Below, piece after piece: positions 7,112 through 9,286 of a DNA stretch of 9,286 nt (position 1 is its first letter; the number at the start of each line of letters is the position of its first letter). Location: contig JALUYN010000524.1 in NCBI GenBank assembly GCA_027012915.1, positions 1 through 9,286 of the forward strand, read 5' to 3'. The translations under genes and the position numbers were made by a program. This DNA is from Cellvibrionaceae bacterium. Lineage in GTDB: Bacteria > Pseudomonadota > Gammaproteobacteria > Pseudomonadales > Cellvibrionaceae. The notes beneath the pieces were generated by a model. The model had not been told where the DNA came from and searched no databases. It saw nothing but the letters and a program-made list of their open reading frames with translations.

Positions 7112-7141
7112 TTTATACCAATAGATCCCTAGAAGGGTCAA
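7112..7141 (-). promoter_or_regulatory. Sigma-70-type promoter for hupB
   Basis: On the minus strand TTGACC (complement of 7136-7141) and TATAAA (complement of 7112-7117) are separated by 18 bases; each matches five of six consensus positions. Transcription would start near 7105, giving a leader of about 110 bases before the GTG of hupB. The spacer holds a short palindrome, CCCT AGA AGGG (7127-7137), that could be an operator or chance. It is a consensus match only. Confidence 0.6.
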
Positions 7142-7254
7142 GCTTGATAACAACAATTTAATAAGACTTTTGATGCTGTGATCAGTTTCCATTCAATGAG
7201 AGTAAATTACATGCCAGCCCAGTAATGCCGGGGCCTTCACTGGACTGACAAGTC

Positions 7255-7280
7255 ATTCATTAAAGATTACTTTAATGAGT
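7255..7280. repeat. Inverted repeat spanning the lon stop codon
   Basis: CATTAAAG (7258-7265) and CTTTAATG (7270-7277) are perfect inverted copies around ATTA. Pairing extends outward to 7255 and 7280, giving 11 pairs including one G-U. One arm contains the final lon codons and the TAA stop. It is AT-rich and is not followed by a U-tract, so it is not a convincing intrinsic terminator; it may be an mRNA 3'-end structure. Confidence 0.4.
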
Positions 7281-9286
7281 TTTAATTGGCGCTTTCGGTT
7301 CTTCGCCGGTCTGAACTTTGGCTTCCAGCTTTTCATACTCTTCATCAGAGTACGGCACTGGCTGATGTTGTAACGCCACTTCCAGAACCTGATCGATCCA
7401 ACGAACTGGAATAATCGTCAAGTCTTCTTTGATATTGTCGGGGATCTCTTTTAAATCCCGCTCATTATCGATTGGAATTACAACAGTCTTAATCCCGCCA
7501 CGATGGGCGGCTAACAGCTTCTCTTTCAAACCACCAATCTTCAAGACTTCACCGCGCAGAGTGATCTCACCAGTCATTGCGACTTCCGACTTCACGGGAA
7601 TTCCAGTCAGAACAGAAACAAGCGCTGTGCACATGGCAATGCCCGCGCTAGGCCCGTCTTTTGGAGTAGCCCCTTCAGGCACGTGAATGTGAATATCGTT
7701 CTTATCAATGCAATCCGGTGTAATCCCCAACACCTGAGAACGTGATCGCACAACGGTAAGTGCAGCCTGAATCGATTCCTGCATGACGTCACCAAGAGAA
7801 CCGGTTTTTACCATCCGCCCCTTGCCTTTCACCGCTGAGGACTCGATTGTCAGCAATTCACCACCAACTTGAGTCCAAGCCAAGCCAGTCACTTGCCCAA
7901 TTTGGTTCTCTTCTTCCGCTACGCCGTAGTCAAACTTGTGAACTCCCAGATAACTTTCCAATTCATCCACGTCGATGGCTTTGCACTCTGACTTACCTCG
8001 ATTCTGGACGTGCTTAGTGACCACCTTGCGGCACAGTTTTGCTATCTCACGATCTAAGCCACGAACACCCGCTTCGCGAGTATAGTAGCGAACGATGTCG
8101 CGAACGACTGCGTCGCTGATATCAATCTCATCCTGTTTCAGGCCGTTGTTTTTTATCTGCTTAGGGATCAAATATTTTTGAGCAATATTCAGCTTTTCGT
8201 CTTCGGTGTAACCGGGAATTCGAATGACCTCCATACGATCCAACAACGGACCGGGAATGTTCATGGAGTTCGAAGTGCAGATAAACATCACATCGGACAA
8301 ATCATAGTCCACCTCAAGATAATGATCATTGAACGAATTATTCTGTTCTGGATCCAGCACTTCCAAAAGCGCTGACGCAGGATCGCCACGGTGATCCATC
8401 CCCATCTTGTCAATTTCATCAAGCAGGAACAGAGGATTCTTCACCTCAGCTTTGGACATTTTCTGGATCAATTTCCCTGGCATAGAACCGATGTACGTGC
8501 GCCTGTGACCGCGTATTTCAGCCTCATCACGCACACCACCCAAAGCCATTCTTACAAACTGCCGATTTGTTGCTCTAGCAATAGACTCTCCAAGAGAGGT
8601 TTTACCAACCCCTGGAGGCCCCACCAAGCACAGTACTGGTCCTTTTATCTTTTTAACGCGCTTTTGCACCGCCAGGTATTCGAGAATTCGTTCCTTTACT
8701 TCTTCCAGACCGTAGTGATCTCGCTCCAAAATCTTTTCGGCACGCGCCAGGTCGTGTCTAACCTTGCTTCTCTTGGACCAAGGTACATTGACCATCCAAT
8801 CTATATAGGCTCGAACTACCGAGGCTTCTGCCGACATAGGCGACATCATTTTCAATTTGCCTAGCTCAGCGCGGGTTTTCTTCTCGGCTTCTTCTGGCAT
8901 CTTGGCATCGACTATTTTCTGTTCCAGCTCTTCGTGCTCTGAAGGTTCATCACCAATTTCACCAAGCTCTTTTTGAATGGCTTTCATCTGCTCATTCAAA
9001 TAGTACTCACGCTGGCTTTTCTCCATTTGCTTTTTCACGCGGCCACGAATCTTTTTCTCAACCTGAAACAGATCAATTTCCGACTCCATCAACCCCAACA
9101 AATGTTCAAGCCGTTCGCGCACGTCGGTAACTTCAAGCAGCTCTTGTTTTTGGTGCAACTCCAGGGACATATGAGCAGCAACTGTATCTGCCAGCCGCCC
9201 GGGCTCTTCGATCCCGCTGAGAGAAGACATAACTTCGGCTGGAACCTTTTTGCTCAGATTTACGTACTGCTCGAACTGATTCATCG
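7272..9286 (-). CDS. lon: ATP-dependent protease Lon, N-terminal part outside the window
   Basis: This is the 3' 671 or so codons of lon. Aligned by eye to E. coli Lon, about 133 N-terminal residues lie beyond the right edge; the methionine codon at 9284-9282 is internal, not the start. Lon is a cytosolic homohexameric AAA+ serine protease that degrades misfolded and regulatory proteins, including HU-beta in E. coli. Numbering from that methionine: the end of the substrate-binding domain and the long helical region run to about 200, with the hallmark KKQMEKSQREYYLNEQMKAI (84-103). Walker A is GPPGVGKT (222-229) and Walker B FLLDEID (286-292). Sensor 1 TSNS is at 337-340, the arginine finger region LLDRMEVIR at 347-355 and sensor 2 GVRGLDRE at 406-413. 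The protease domain has the catalytic serine S546 in PKDGPSAG and lysine K589 in GGLKEKLLAAHRGG. All key residues are intact. hupB follows after 278 bases. Confidence 0.98.
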   Translation of the reverse strand, partial: MNQFEQYVNLSKKVPAEVMSSLSGIEEPGRLADTVAAHMSLELHQKQELLEVTDVRERLEHLLGLMESEIDLFQVEKKIRGRVKKQMEKSQREYYLNEQMKAIQKELGEIGDEPSEHEELEQKIVDAKMPEEAEKKTRAELGKLKMMSPMSAEASVVRAYIDWMVNVPWSKRSKVRHDLARAEKILERDHYGLEEVKERILEYLAVQKRVKKIKGPVLCLVGPPGVGKTSLGESIARATNRQFVRMALGGVRDEAEIRGHRRTYIGSMPGKLIQKMSKAEVKNPLFLLDEIDKMGMDHRGDPASALLEVLDPEQNNSFNDHYLEVDYDLSDVMFICTSNSMNIPGPLLDRMEVIRIPGYTEDEKLNIAQKYLIPKQIKNNGLKQDEIDISDAVVRDIVRYYTREAGVRGLDREIAKLCRKVVTKHVQNRGKSECKAIDVDELESYLGVHKFDYGVAEEENQIGQVTGLAWTQVGGELLTIESSAVKGKGRMVKTGSLGDVMQESIQAALTVVRSRSQVLGITPDCIDKNDIHIHVPEGATPKDGPSAGIAMCTALVSVLTGIPVKSEVAMTGEITLRGEVLKIGGLKEKLLAAHRGGIKTVVIPIDNERDLKEIPDNIKEDLTIIPVRWIDQVLEVALQHQPVPYSDEEYEKLEAKVQTGEEPKAPIKTH

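Noticed and set aside
7053..7132. A perfect AAGGAGG on the plus strand followed by a TTG-started frame of about 20 codons
   Set aside because: The start is TTG at loose spacing, the frame is tiny and no plus-strand promoter is evident. The same bases make better sense as an anti-SD element on the hupB transcript.
6694..7161. A 155-codon plus-strand open frame opposite hupB and its leader
   Set aside because: It is antisense to hupB, has a low-complexity Ser/Asn/Phe composition and covers the hupB promoter and leader; it looks like a shadow frame.
7173..7190. Possible CRP site upstream of the hupB promoter
   Set aside because: A good TGTGA half-site is present (7177-7181), but the matching half at the required spacing fits only two of five bases, so binding cannot be supported.
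1..9286. Search for a novel defence, mobile or biosynthetic system
   Set aside because: Every large open frame belongs to a known housekeeping or signalling family in conserved order. There are no repeats in array, transposase remnants, integrase sites or abrupt composition changes that I can see.

Overview
The window reads as a stretch of ordinary chromosome from a gammaproteobacterium with roughly balanced base composition, probably free-living or marine. The evidence is close protein similarity, recalled from memory, to the Escherichia coli proteins YafS, GloB, MltD, Lon, HupB and PpiD, together with their local order. I see no mobile element, phage, CRISPR array, toxin module, tRNA or rRNA.

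Left part (1-3205): a divergent block. A YafS-like methyltransferase runs leftward off the window edge. Facing away from it are gloB (glyoxalase II) and mltD (a LysM-bearing lytic transglycosylase lipoprotein). The same yafS / gloB-mltD arrangement is found in E. coli. A good sigma-70-type promoter lies in the gloB-mltD gap, so mltD probably has its own promoter as well as any read-through from gloB.

Middle (3222-4649): a leftward HDOD-GAF signalling protein, convergent with mltD. The two stop codons are only 16 bases apart. Two hairpins lie inside the 3' end of the HDOD gene, one with a perfect 10-bp stem, and may form the 3' end of the mltD transcript.

Right part (4713-9286): a leftward block reading lon (N-terminal part outside the window), hupB and ppiD. 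This is the conserved protein quality control and nucleoid neighbourhood of gammaproteobacteria. hupB has a clear promoter, a leader of about 110 nt, a GTG start and a strong rho-independent terminator separating it from ppiD. Lon is the ATP-dependent cytosolic protease, HU-beta the nucleoid protein (a known Lon substrate in E. coli), and PpiD the membrane-anchored periplasmic chaperone.

The genes are housekeeping genes and I find no undescribed system. The points worth a second look are RNA-level ones: the hairpins at the mltD/HDOD junction, a possible anti-Shine-Dalgarno element in the hupB leader, and an inverted repeat spanning the lon stop codon. Protein-level oddities are minor: a third LysM in MltD, a degenerate SAM motif I in the YafS homologue, and a retained pair of parvulin histidines in PpiD.
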